The position numbers and the translations under genes were made by a program. From the NCBI RefSeq assembly GCF_900116205.1, contig NZ_FOZS01000001.1, positions 1,302,001 to 1,366,000 on the forward strand: a DNA stretch of 64,000 bases, read 5' to 3'. The stretch is from Halostagnicola kamekurae. GTDB lineage: Archaea > Halobacteriota > Halobacteria > Halobacteriales > Natrialbaceae. The stretch's first letter is position 1, and every line of letters starts with the position of its first letter. The notes under the pieces are model-generated. The model was given only the letters and a program-made list of their open reading frames with translations, had not been told where the DNA came from and did not search any database. Shown here in pieces: positions 36,425 through 44,608 of this stretch.

Positions 36425-36463
36425 AAGCAACCGCGTGACATTTTTCCGTCACGCGGTCTGCTT
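36425..36463. repeat. Long imperfect hairpin (10-bp perfect stem plus 5-bp extension)
   Basis: ACCGCGTGAC at 36430-36439 pairs perfectly with GTCACGCGGT at 36448-36457 around the 8-base loop ATTTTTCC, and AAGCA at 36425-36429 pairs with TGCTT at 36459-36463 after a one-base bulge. Fifteen base pairs in all. It could be an RNA structure, a rho-independent-like terminator of the 48-residue gene, or a relic of a mobile element; its T5 loop is not typical of an archaeal terminator. Confidence 0.6.
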
Positions 36464-36712
36464 TCCTGTTTACGCGGCGACACTCAGTTTCGATAGTTAC
36501 TTCAGCGCCGATCGAACGGCCGATATCGCGACCGTCGAGTCGAATCCGTACCGGGAGAATTGTGCTCTTCGAAAGCACCTGAAAGCTAAACATGAACCAC
36601 GCGTTATGTGTGTTCGCTCGGGAAACCCCTCATCAGCACAATACGTACGGATTTCCTCGTTTACTGTAGCTCACACGAAAACTGGGCGAATTTGATCGAA
36701 ACAACCCGACAT

Positions 36713-36722
36713 GTTTATTAAA
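36713..36722 (+). promoter_or_regulatory. TATA-like box of the padR gene
   Basis: GTTTATTAAA about 33-42 bases before the ATG at 36755, which gives a transcription start near 36744, inside the palindrome. Confidence 0.5.
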
Positions 36723-36730
36723 TTTCGACA

Positions 36731-36751
36731 GTAAGTACGACCGGTACTTAC
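36731..36751. promoter_or_regulatory. Perfect palindrome at the padR start (likely autoregulatory operator)
   Basis: GTAAGTAC (36731-36738), a 5-base spacer, then GTACTTAC (36744-36751). The right arm ends three bases before the padR ATG and overlaps the expected transcription start, so binding here would block transcription. PadR proteins bind palindromes and commonly repress their own gene; assignment of this site to this protein is inference. Confidence 0.6.
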
Positions 36752-36754
36752 CCA

Positions 36755-37030
36755 ATGTACGACCTGACAGGATTTCAGCGTGACCTGCTCTACGTCATCG
36801 CTGGCGAGGAGGAACCGCACGGACTGGCCATCAAGGAGGAACTCGAGCAGTACTACGAAAAGGAGATTCACCACGGGCGACTGTACCCGAACCTCGATAC
36901 CCTCGTCGACAAGGGACTCGTCGAAAAGGGACGCCGCGATCGGCGAACCAACTTCTACACGCTCACTCGCCGCGGGCAGCGCGAACTCGAGGCGCGCCGG
37001 GAGTGGGAAGGACAGTACGTCGAACTCTAG
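36755..37030 (+). CDS. PadR-family transcriptional regulator
   Basis: A 91-residue winged-helix protein of the PadR family. FQRDLLYVIAGEEEPHGLAIKEELEQYY is followed by the PadR hallmark HHGRLYPNLDTLVDKGLVEKG and the wing RRTNFYTLTRRGQREL. It lacks the long C-terminal helical domain of large PadR proteins, like other short haloarchaeal forms, so it probably dimerises by short helices. A perfect palindrome lies immediately upstream. Targets unknown. Confidence 0.85.
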   Translation: MYDLTGFQRDLLYVIAGEEEPHGLAIKEELEQYYEKEIHHGRLYPNLDTLVDKGLVEKGRRDRRTNFYTLTRRGQRELEARREWEGQYVEL

Positions 37031-37170
37031 GACGGGGTCGGTCCGCCTGTTTTGACGTCCGGTGGCGCGTCGACCCTGGCTTCGCGTCGACGCCGACTCG
37101 TCAGGGTGGAGAGAACGCTCGTCGCCCGAAGATTTCCTCACGGCGGTCGCCTGCGACAATTGGGATGAGC

Positions 37171-37184
37171 AATTTGTTTATTTA
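37171..37184 (+). promoter_or_regulatory. TATA-like box supporting a leaderless GTG start
   Basis: AATTTGTTTATTTA, an AT-rich run centred 29 bases before the GTG at 37207 of the MgtC/DUF4010 gene. Confidence 0.5.
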
Positions 37185-37206
37185 CTTCTACGGACAATAG
37201 CGGCAG

Positions 37207-38502
37207 GTGAACGGAGCGACGCTACAGGTCGTCGAGGCACCGCTCGAGGAGACGGTCGTTCGGATCGCCCTCGCCGGCGCGCTCGGGCTCTTTCTCGGTC
37301 TCGAGCGCGAGTGGTCGAAACGGCCGGCCGGAATCAGGACATTCTCGCTGATCAGTCTCCTCGCAGCGGTCTTTACGATCCTCGTGTTGGAGACCGAAAT
37401 CGGCGATGGGGTGATCGTCCTCGGCGGACTGCTGGTCATCGTTCAGGGGATCATGCTCGCCGTCAAGGGCCTCCTCGACGAGGACGAAGACGCCGGCCTC
37501 TCACTGACCACGTCGGTCTCGATGCTCGTCGCCTACGGCGTCGGATCGGTCGTCGCAGCCGGTTTCGTTCTCGAGGGCGTCACCGTCGCCGTCCTCTCGA
37601 CCCTGTTGTTGGTGCTCAAGCGAGAGCTCCATGAGTTCGCGTGGGGACTCTCCCGCGAGGAGATGCGATCGACGACGGAGTTCGCGATCCTCGCGTTCGT
37701 CATCTATCCACTCTTGCCCGCCGAAGAGACGCTCACTATCGGTTCGATCGCCATCCCGATCGAACCGAAGGTGATCTGGCTGATGGTCGTCGCCGTCGCG
37801 GGAATCGGGATCGTCAACTACGCGATCGTCTCGACGTACGGCGGGCGCGGCATCGCGGTCACCGGCTTTTTCGGCGGGCTGGCGGCCTCGACCGCCGTCG
37901 TCGGCACGATGCTCGACCACGTCAACCAGCGGCCCGAGGCGGCCTCCTACGCGGTTGCGGCGATCATCCTTGCGGACGCGGCCATGGCCGTCCGGAACCT
38001 CGCGATCGCCCTCGCGTTTACGCTGGGCGGCGGCGTCGACGTCCTCGTGGAGGCCCTCGTTCCGCTCGGCGCGGTCATCGCAGTCGCGGTGGCCGTCGCC
38101 GCCGTCTCGGCGGACTGGTCCGAATCGCCCGAGATAGACCTCGTCAGTCCGTTTTCGATGAAGAACGCGCTCGCATTCGGCGCGGTCTTTCTCGCGGTGC
38201 TCGTGCTCGGGTCGCTGGCCGAAGTCTGGCTCGGGACCGTCGGCTTCTACGTCACCGCCGTCGCCAGCGGGCTCGTCTCGAGCGCCGGCGCGACGACCTC
38301 TGCCGTCGTGTTGTACCGCGGCGGCCAACTCGGCACGACGGAGGCCTCGATCGCGATTCTGTTGGCGACGGTCTCGAGTATCGTCGTGAAGGCGCTGCTG
38401 GTGAGAACGGCTTCGAACCGGCGCTTCAAAAACCGCGTCGCGGCCGCCAGCGGCGTTCTTCTGGTAGGCGGTGCACTGGCGTCCGTCGTTCTGGTCATCT
38501 GA
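37207..38502 (+). CDS. MgtC/SapB plus DUF4010 family membrane protein
   Basis: A 431-residue membrane protein with about twelve hydrophobic segments. The first ~140 residues resemble MgtC/SapB (ALAGALGLFLGLEREWSKRPAGIRTF), and the rest is a DUF4010 domain (AVTGFFGGLAASTAVVGTML, GLVSSAGATTSAVVLYRGG). The start is GTG, 23 bases after a TATA-like run. Function unknown; MgtC proteins affect membrane ATPase or Mg homeostasis in bacteria. Confidence 0.82.
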   Translation: MNGATLQVVEAPLEETVVRIALAGALGLFLGLEREWSKRPAGIRTFSLISLLAAVFTILVLETEIGDGVIVLGGLLVIVQGIMLAVKGLLDEDEDAGLSLTTSVSMLVAYGVGSVVAAGFVLEGVTVAVLSTLLLVLKRELHEFAWGLSREEMRSTTEFAILAFVIYPLLPAEETLTIGSIAIPIEPKVIWLMVVAVAGIGIVNYAIVSTYGGRGIAVTGFFGGLAASTAVVGTMLDHVNQRPEAASYAVAAIILADAAMAVRNLAIALAFTLGGGVDVLVEALVPLGAVIAVAVAVAAVSADWSESPEIDLVSPFSMKNALAFGAVFLAVLVLGSLAEVWLGTVGFYVTAVASGLVSSAGATTSAVVLYRGGQLGTTEASIAILLATVSSIVVKALLVRTASNRRFKNRVAAASGVLLVGGALASVVLVI

Positions 38503-38583
38503 TCGGCCGGACGGGGTCCCGAATCGGACAGCACCTTCCGCGTGACAGGCGCGCGCCAAGCGCGCTCGCGAGTCGGGACAGCT

Positions 38584-39024
38584 ATGGACGTCGATACCGG
38601 AGTGTCGCTCGTGTCACATCCGGTTCGCGCGTGTCGGCGCCGCGTCCAACGAGAGCACGAGTCGATCGTCGACGGGATCGATTACTGTGCGGACGCGGTG
38701 TCGGAATCGTGGGACGACGACTCTGTGGCGGACCGTCGTCACGTCGTAGAGCCGATGCAATCGGCGCTCGAGTCGGCGGGGATACTCGAGCGGCTTCCGG
38801 TCGTACTGTCCGACGCGGTCGAAGCGGCGGGCTACGAGCTTCCGGCGACGCCGGTCGCCAGCCCACCGTACGTCGTCCTCACGAGTCGCGGCCCGCTCTG
38901 TCGAGCGACAGTCGAGCCGGGGCGAATCCTGATCCGGTTCGACGCGTTTTCGGTTTCTCGAACTCCAGAGCCCGTCTACCGGCGACGTGACGGCGTTCAG
39001 GTGTCCGTATCGCTGGAGTCGTAA
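38584..39024 (+). CDS. Haloarchaeal protein of unknown function
   Basis: A 146-residue soluble protein starting MDVDTGVSLVSHPVRACRRR. The C-terminal half is beta-rich (ASPPYVVLTSRGPLCRATVEPGRILIRFDAF). No known domain. An upstream in-frame codon at 38542 adds Arg-rich residues that look noncoding. Confidence 0.6.
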   Translation: MDVDTGVSLVSHPVRACRRRVQREHESIVDGIDYCADAVSESWDDDSVADRRHVVEPMQSALESAGILERLPVVLSDAVEAAGYELPATPVASPPYVVLTSRGPLCRATVEPGRILIRFDAFSVSRTPEPVYRRRDGVQVSVSLES

Positions 39025-39197
39025 CGCTTTTGCGGTGCAGTTCGCGACGGCCGTCGGTTTCCGCGAGTCGACCGATGGAAATGAACGGCCCACAGACGAG
39101 CAACGGCGGTGTGACGAGGATGCGTGTGTGGCGGAGGAGTCGACGAGCAGTCGCCAGCCGTCGATTGTTACTAACTAACCTCCATTAAGTGCTACGA

Positions 39198-39227
39198 GTT
39201 ATTAACATCTATCTTGGATATAATAAC
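39198..39227. promoter_or_regulatory. Inverted repeat in the znuA promoter
   Basis: GTTATTA (39198-39204) and TAATAAC (39221-39227) form a perfect 7-base inverted repeat around 16 bases. It directly abuts the TATA-like run TTTTTATT at 39229-39236, about 26 bases before the znuA ATG. A metal-responsive regulator site is plausible but not demonstrated. Confidence 0.45.
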
Positions 39228-39257
39228 CTTTTTATTCGTCTGCTCGAAGGTACTCGT

Positions 39258-40640
39258 ATGAATCTTTCACGCCGCTCTGCGCTGCGAGTGGGGATGGGAT
39301 CGCTCGCACTCGCCACCGGTGCGGGCTGTCTCAGCGAACCAGAACAGAGCAACGCATCGGGCGGATACGCCGCGTTCTTTCCGCTCTGGGACTGGGCGCG
39401 CCACGTCTCGGGCGACGCCATGGAGTTCGAGAACGCCGTCGACACGGGTCAGATGGGCCACGGATGGGAGCCGCCAAGCGACCTCCAGCGGGACATCGCG
39501 AGCTCTCGAGTCTTCGTCTACCTCGATACCGAGCAGTTCCCGTGGGCGAGCGAGTTCGCCGCGGAGTTCGAGCGGAACTACGACACCATCACGCTGATTG
39601 ACTGCATGGACGGTCTCGAGAATCACCTGTTGCCGATCGAGACCGAAACAGACGCGGACGCCGACCCGGCTTCCCACGACTTCGACGCGGCGGCCGTCGA
39701 CATCGCGAGGATGACGCTCTTCGAGTATCGAACGGGCGAGGAAGTCGGCTCCTGGCACGAGGGTCACTGGCACGGCGGCGTTCCGAACGTTCCAGTCGGC
39801 GACGAGGTCGCGATTACTGCGGTCTTCGAAGACGACGAGGGCCGCGTTCTCCCGCTCGGCACCGACGAGCAGTTCCAGATCGCGGCCGATTTCGCCGGCG
39901 AAGCGAGCGACGCCCTCGAGATCGATTCGTACGGGGACCACGTGGTACTCGCCGGAAGTGAAACGGCGCAAGCCCGGGTCGCGTTCGAACTCGTCGCCGA
40001 CGGCGAGACGGTCTGGGAAACGAGCGAGGAGCCGCCGACCGTTTCGGTCGTCGAGGAACTCGAGGAGACGACGGCCCCGGAGAACGCGGATCCGCACGTC
40101 TGGCTCGACCCGGTCATCGCACAGGACATCGTCGAAACGATCGCCGAGGGGCTCGCAGACGCCGACCCCGACAACGCCGACACCTACGACGCGAACGCGG
40201 CGGCCTACCGCGAGGAACTCGCGGCGGTCGACGAGAAACTGCACGAGCTTACCGACGCAGCGGACCGGACCGTCGCCGTCTTCGCGGGCCACGACTCCTA
40301 CCGGTATCTCGAACGCCGATACGGGTTCGAGCTTCGGACTCCGGCCGGGATCTCGCCCGACGAGGTTCAAAGCAGCGACGACATTTCCGAACTGATCGAA
40401 GTCGTCGAAGAACACGACATCGAGACGATCCTGTACGACCCCTTCGAGACGCAGGACCCGGGCGAGGACGTCCCCACCATGGTCGACGTACTGCTCGAGG
40501 AAACCGACGCGACCGACTCCGCGCCCCTGACACCGCTCGAGGGGAACACCGAAGAGTGGGACGAGGCAGGCTACGGGTGGGTCGAACAGATGGAGTCGGT
40601 GAACATTCCCTCGCTGAAACGAGCGCTGGGAGCGGAGTGA
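39258..40640 (+). CDS. znuA: Zinc/manganese ABC transporter substrate-binding lipoprotein
   Basis: A 460-residue ZnuA/TroA-family metal-binding protein. The N terminus (MNLSRRSALRVGMGSLALAT) is a Tat signal ending in lipobox Cys24. Metal-ligand histidines sit in MGHGWEPP, DPHVWLDP and GHDSYRYLERRYG. Relative to ZnuA (about 300 residues) it contains an extra segment of about 130 residues (roughly 140-270) with WHEGHWHGG (His167, 170, 172), probably a beta-sandwich insert that may bind metal. First gene of znuACB; the operon promoter has a palindrome. Confidence 0.9.
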   Translation: MNLSRRSALRVGMGSLALATGAGCLSEPEQSNASGGYAAFFPLWDWARHVSGDAMEFENAVDTGQMGHGWEPPSDLQRDIASSRVFVYLDTEQFPWASEFAAEFERNYDTITLIDCMDGLENHLLPIETETDADADPASHDFDAAAVDIARMTLFEYRTGEEVGSWHEGHWHGGVPNVPVGDEVAITAVFEDDEGRVLPLGTDEQFQIAADFAGEASDALEIDSYGDHVVLAGSETAQARVAFELVADGETVWETSEEPPTVSVVEELEETTAPENADPHVWLDPVIAQDIVETIAEGLADADPDNADTYDANAAAYREELAAVDEKLHELTDAADRTVAVFAGHDSYRYLERRYGFELRTPAGISPDEVQSSDDISELIEVVEEHDIETILYDPFETQDPGEDVPTMVDVLLEETDATDSAPLTPLEGNTEEWDEAGYGWVEQMESVNIPSLKRALGAE

Positions 40641-40651
40641 GTCGACGGAAT

Positions 40652-40702
40652 ATGGAAGACATAAACGCCTTCGCGTCCGAGTACGGGGTGAACTATCCGT
40701 GA
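40652..40702 (+). CDS. Possible 16-residue coupling ORF between znuA and znuC
   Basis: MEDINAFASEYGVNYP, ending in TGA that overlaps the GTG start of znuC. Too short to judge as a protein; it may simply help ribosomes reach znuC. Confidence 0.2.
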   Translation: MEDINAFASEYGVNYP

Positions 40703-41439
40703 GTCCGGTCGTCGATATCGAGAACGTTTCGTTCGCCTACGGCGACACCGTCGCGATCAGAGACGTCTCCCTGACGATTTCGAAGGGTGACTTCCTCGGG
40801 CTCATCGGACCCAACGGATCCGGGAAGACGACGCTGTTGCACCTCATGCTCGGGTTGCACGCGCCCGACGAGGGAACCATCGAACTGTTCGGCGAACCCG
40901 TCTCGGAGTTCGCCGACGGCGAGCGGATCGGCTACGTCTCCCAGCAGGCGACCAGTCGCGGCGGCACGATGCCGGTGACCGTCCGCGAGGCCGTGACCAT
41001 GGGTCGATTTCCCCACGCCGGTCACGCGCCGCTGAGCGACGCCGATCACGACGCCGTCGACGACGCGCTGGAGACGGTCGATATTTCAGAACTCGCAGAC
41101 AAACAGGTCAATCAGCTCTCGGGCGGACAGCGCCAGCGGGCCTTTATCGCTCGCGCGCTCGCCTCCGAGGCCGATCTGCTCGCGCTCGACGAACCCACCG
41201 TCGGCGTCGACGCCGAGTCTCGAGACGAGTTCTACCGACTCCTCGAGTCCCTGAACGAATCGGGGATCACGATCGTGTTGATCGAACACGACATCGGCGT
41301 CGTCACGGACCGCGCGGATCACATCGCCTGTATCAATCAGGAGCTCTACCACCACGGAGACACCGAATCGTTCGTCGAGAGCGACGCTCTGACCGAGGCG
41401 TACGGGACGTCGGGACAGGTCGTACACCACCACCACTAA
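40699..41439 (+). CDS. znuC: Zinc/manganese ABC transporter ATP-binding protein
   Basis: A 246-residue ATPase with Walker A GPNGSGKTT, the signature LSGGQRQRAFIARAL and Walker B LLALDEP. It powers import of the metal captured by the upstream binding protein. The C terminus ends in a His run (HHHH), which may bind metal. GTG start; its stop overlaps znuB (TAATG). Confidence 0.93.
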   Translation: MSPVVDIENVSFAYGDTVAIRDVSLTISKGDFLGLIGPNGSGKTTLLHLMLGLHAPDEGTIELFGEPVSEFADGERIGYVSQQATSRGGTMPVTVREAVTMGRFPHAGHAPLSDADHDAVDDALETVDISELADKQVNQLSGGQRQRAFIARALASEADLLALDEPTVGVDAESRDEFYRLLESLNESGITIVLIEHDIGVVTDRADHIACINQELYHHGDTESFVESDALTEAYGTSGQVVHHHH

Positions 41440-42446
41440 TGAATCTCAGACGCGCTACCGAACTCGTCGGAATCGGAGCGACCGCGCTCCTCGCGGTTGC
41501 CATGCTCGTGTTCGTTGGCCTCGAGTGGCTTCGGGGCTACGCCGCCACGGGCTGGTTGTACGAGCAGTTCATCATCGCCGGGATGTGGATGGACTTCTAT
41601 CTGGGAACGAACGTATTCAGCTACTCGTTCATGTGGCGATCGATCGCGACGGCCGTCTTCGTGGGGATCGTCGCGCCGCTGGTCGGCACGTATCTGGTCC
41701 ACCGGGAGATGGCGCTGATCGGCGAGACGCTCGCGCACACGGCCTTCGCCGGCGTCGCTTTCGGCCTGCTGTTCAGCGCGACGACCGGCTGGGACGGCTC
41801 GTTGCTCGTCGTCGCGCTCGTCGTCGGCATCCTCGGGGCGCTCGGGGTCCAGTGGCTGACCGAGCGGACGAACGCGTACGGCGACGTCCCCATCGCGATC
41901 ATGCTCACCGGGAGTTTCGCCGTCGGCACCCTCCTCATCAGTTACGGTCGCGGGCTGTCGGGCGTGAGCATCGAGGAGTACCTGTTCGGAAGCGCGTCCT
42001 ACGTGACGGTCGGCGGCTCGCGGTTGATGGCCGCGCTCAGTCTGCTCGTGGTCGGCGTCGTCGCCGTCACGTACAAGCAGCTGCTGTTTATCACGTTCGA
42101 CGAACAGGCCGCTCGCGTCGCTCGACTCAACGTCACCTGGTACAACACGCTCTTGATCGTGCTCACGGCGGTCGTCGTCGTCGGTGCCATGCAGATCCTC
42201 GGGGTCATCCTCGTCGCCGCGATGTTGGTCATACCGGTCGCCGGAGCCTCCCAGATCGCACACAGTTTCAAAGAGACGCTGTTCCTCTCGGTTCTTTTCG
42301 GCCAGCTTTCGGTGCTCGGGGGCTACGCGATCGCGATCAACCAGGGCCTCCCGCCAGGCGGATCGATCGTCATCACGGCGATCGCCGTCTACCTCGTCGC
42401 GGTATTCGGCTCGAGCGGCTCCGCCTCGGCGATTTCGACGCACTGA
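41439..42446 (+). CDS. znuB: Zinc/manganese ABC transporter permease
   Basis: A 335-residue permease of the ZnuB/MntB family with about eight to nine transmembrane segments. Typical texts are LVGTYLVHREMALIGETLAHTAFAGVA and GVILVAAMLVIPVAGA. The unusually long N terminus carries an extra helix (residues 1-30). It starts on the last base of the znuC stop. Confidence 0.92.
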   Translation: MNLRRATELVGIGATALLAVAMLVFVGLEWLRGYAATGWLYEQFIIAGMWMDFYLGTNVFSYSFMWRSIATAVFVGIVAPLVGTYLVHREMALIGETLAHTAFAGVAFGLLFSATTGWDGSLLVVALVVGILGALGVQWLTERTNAYGDVPIAIMLTGSFAVGTLLISYGRGLSGVSIEEYLFGSASYVTVGGSRLMAALSLLVVGVVAVTYKQLLFITFDEQAARVARLNVTWYNTLLIVLTAVVVVGAMQILGVILVAAMLVIPVAGASQIAHSFKETLFLSVLFGQLSVLGGYAIAINQGLPPGGSIVITAIAVYLVAVFGSSGSASAISTH

Positions 42447-42511
42447 CGGCACTTCTCCCGTCCGGGAACTGCCACCCACGTTTAACTCGCTCGTCGTGAA
42501 ACGGTGTCGTG

Positions 42512-44608
42512 ATGGGAAGGCTATCCGAACTGTTCGAACCCGATTCCGTCGCCGTCGTCGGCGCGACCGATCGGGAGGGCGCGGTCGGCCGGGCGATCCT
42601 CGAGAACCTCTCGACGGGGTTTGCGGGCGAGGTCGTTCCGGTGAATCCGAACCGGGAGACCGTCCTCGGACACGAGTGCTATCCGGACCTCGAGCGCGCC
42701 CCCGCCGTCGACCTGGCGGTCGTCGTCGTTCCGCCGCCGGTCGTCCTCGAGACGCTGCGAGAGATCGGCGAGACGGGAATCGAAAACGTCGTCGTCATCA
42801 CGGCGGGGTTCTCCGAGACCGGGTCGGAGGGCGCGCGACGCGAGCGGGAACTTCGCGAGATCGCCGAGGAGTACGACCTCAACGTGGTCGGCCCGAACAG
42901 TCTTGGCATCATGTCGACGGCCGTCGGAATGAACGCGACGTTCGGACCGGAACGAGCGATCGAGGGCGGCATCTCCTTTATGAGTCAGTCGGGCGCGTTC
43001 ATCACCGCGGTGCTCGACTGGGCGAACGATCAGGAGATCGGCTTCCGCGACGTCGTTTCGCTCGGCAACAAGTCGGTGCTCGCGGAAACCGACTTCGTCC
43101 GGCAGTGGGGCGAAGACCCCGAAACGGAGGTCATCATCGGCTACCTCGAGGATATCGACGAGGGGGCCGAATTTATCCGCGCCTCTCGAGACGTCACCGA
43201 CGACACGCCGATCGTGCTCGTCAAGTCAGGTCGAACCGACGCGGGGGCACACGCCGCGTCGTCGCACACCGGCGCGATCGCCGGGAGCGAGCGCGCCTAC
43301 GAGACCGGGCTCGAGCAAGCCGGCGTGGTTCGCGCGCGATCGGTACAGGAACTGTTCGACTACGCTCGGGCGCTCTCGGGGCTGCCGGTCCCCGAATCCG
43401 AGTCCGTCGCCGTCGTGACGAACGCCGGCGGCCCCGGCGTCCTGACGACCGACGCGGTGGGCGATTCGACGCTCGAGATGGCCTCGTTCACCGAGGAGAC
43501 CCTCGAGGGGTTGTCCGAATCCCTTCCCGAGGAGGCGAACGTCTACAACCCCGTCGACATCATCGGTGATGCGGACGCCGACCGCTTCGCCGAGGCCCTC
43601 GACACCGCTCTGGCCGATCCGAACGTCGGGAGCGCCGTCGTCGTCAGCGCGCCGACTGCGGTGCTTGCCTACGAAGACCTCGCGGAGGTAGTCGTCGAAA
43701 CGCGCGACCGACACGAAAAGCCCGTCGTCACCGCGATGATGGGCGGGCAGCGAGCGCGAGCGCCGGAAGCAACGCTTCGCGAGTCCGGGATCCCGAACTA
43801 CTTCGACCCCGCGCGGGCGGTCTCGGGACTCGACGCGCTCGCTCGCTATCGCGACGTCCGCCGGCGCTCTCGAGACGACCCGGCGACGTTCGACGTCGAT
43901 CGCGAGCGAGCGCGGCGGATTCTCGAGCGCACGAAATCGCGATCGGGGAATCAACTCGGCATCGAATCGATGGACCTGCTCGAGGCCTACGGCATCCCGA
44001 CGCCGGAGGGCGCGGTCGTCGACGATCCGGAGAGCGCGCGAGAACTCGCCGAGTCGATCGACGGCGACGTCGTCATGAAGATCGCGAGCCCAGACATCGC
44101 CCACAAATCGGACATCGGCGGCGTCAAGGTCGACGTTCCGGACGCCGAGGTGGCCGACGCCTACGAGGACCTGATCGCGCGAGCGCGAAACTACCAGCCC
44201 GACGCGCAGATTCTCGGCGTTCAGGTGCAAGAGTCGCTCGACCTGGACGGGTCGACCGAGACCATTCTCGGCATGAACCGCGACCCGCAGTTCGGACCGC
44301 TACTGCTTTTCGGGCTCGGCGGCATCTTCGTCGAGATCCTCGAAGACACGTCGGTCCGCGTCGCACCGATCGGCGAAACCGAGGCGCGAGACATGATCGA
44401 CGACGTGAAGGCGTCGCCGCTTTTGGCCGGCGCGCGCGGTCGCGAACCCGCGAACACCGACGCGGTGGTCGAAGCGATACAGCGTCTGTCCCAACTGGTA
44501 ACTGACTTTCCGGCGATCCTCGAGGTGGATATCAACCCGCTCGTCGCGGGCCCGGACGACGCGCGGGCGATCGACCTCGTCGTCACCGTGGACACGGAGG
44601 AACTATGA
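42512..44608 (+). CDS. acd: Acetate-CoA ligase (ADP-forming), alpha-beta fusion
   Basis: A 698-residue ADP-forming acetyl-CoA synthetase that makes ATP and acetate from acetyl-CoA, ADP and phosphate. The CoA-binding Rossmann part (about 10-130) is followed by succinyl-CoA-ligase-like domains with the phosphohistidine His252 in SHTGAIAGSERAYETG, and a C-terminal ATP-grasp domain (about 480-698; VVMKIASPDIAHKSDIGGV). One polypeptide, as is usual in haloarchaea. Its stop overlaps the following gene. ATG at 42512 preferred to GTG at 42509. Confidence 0.93.
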   Translation: MGRLSELFEPDSVAVVGATDREGAVGRAILENLSTGFAGEVVPVNPNRETVLGHECYPDLERAPAVDLAVVVVPPPVVLETLREIGETGIENVVVITAGFSETGSEGARRERELREIAEEYDLNVVGPNSLGIMSTAVGMNATFGPERAIEGGISFMSQSGAFITAVLDWANDQEIGFRDVVSLGNKSVLAETDFVRQWGEDPETEVIIGYLEDIDEGAEFIRASRDVTDDTPIVLVKSGRTDAGAHAASSHTGAIAGSERAYETGLEQAGVVRARSVQELFDYARALSGLPVPESESVAVVTNAGGPGVLTTDAVGDSTLEMASFTEETLEGLSESLPEEANVYNPVDIIGDADADRFAEALDTALADPNVGSAVVVSAPTAVLAYEDLAEVVVETRDRHEKPVVTAMMGGQRARAPEATLRESGIPNYFDPARAVSGLDALARYRDVRRRSRDDPATFDVDRERARRILERTKSRSGNQLGIESMDLLEAYGIPTPEGAVVDDPESARELAESIDGDVVMKIASPDIAHKSDIGGVKVDVPDAEVADAYEDLIARARNYQPDAQILGVQVQESLDLDGSTETILGMNRDPQFGPLLLFGLGGIFVEILEDTSVRVAPIGETEARDMIDDVKASPLLAGARGREPANTDAVVEAIQRLSQLVTDFPAILEVDINPLVAGPDDARAIDLVVTVDTEEL

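Larger units (their letters stand above)
36292..36754 (+). other. 463-base intergenic region with a long hairpin and the PadR operator
   Basis: No convincing protein gene. It contains a strong inverted repeat at 36425-36463 and, at its right end, the padR promoter and palindrome (both listed separately). The stretch 36464-36710 shows nothing further that I can support. Confidence 0.55.

Noticed and set aside
36345-36593. 82-residue minus-strand ORF in the hairpin region
   Set aside because: Basic, no acidic bias, and crosses the hairpin; no support.
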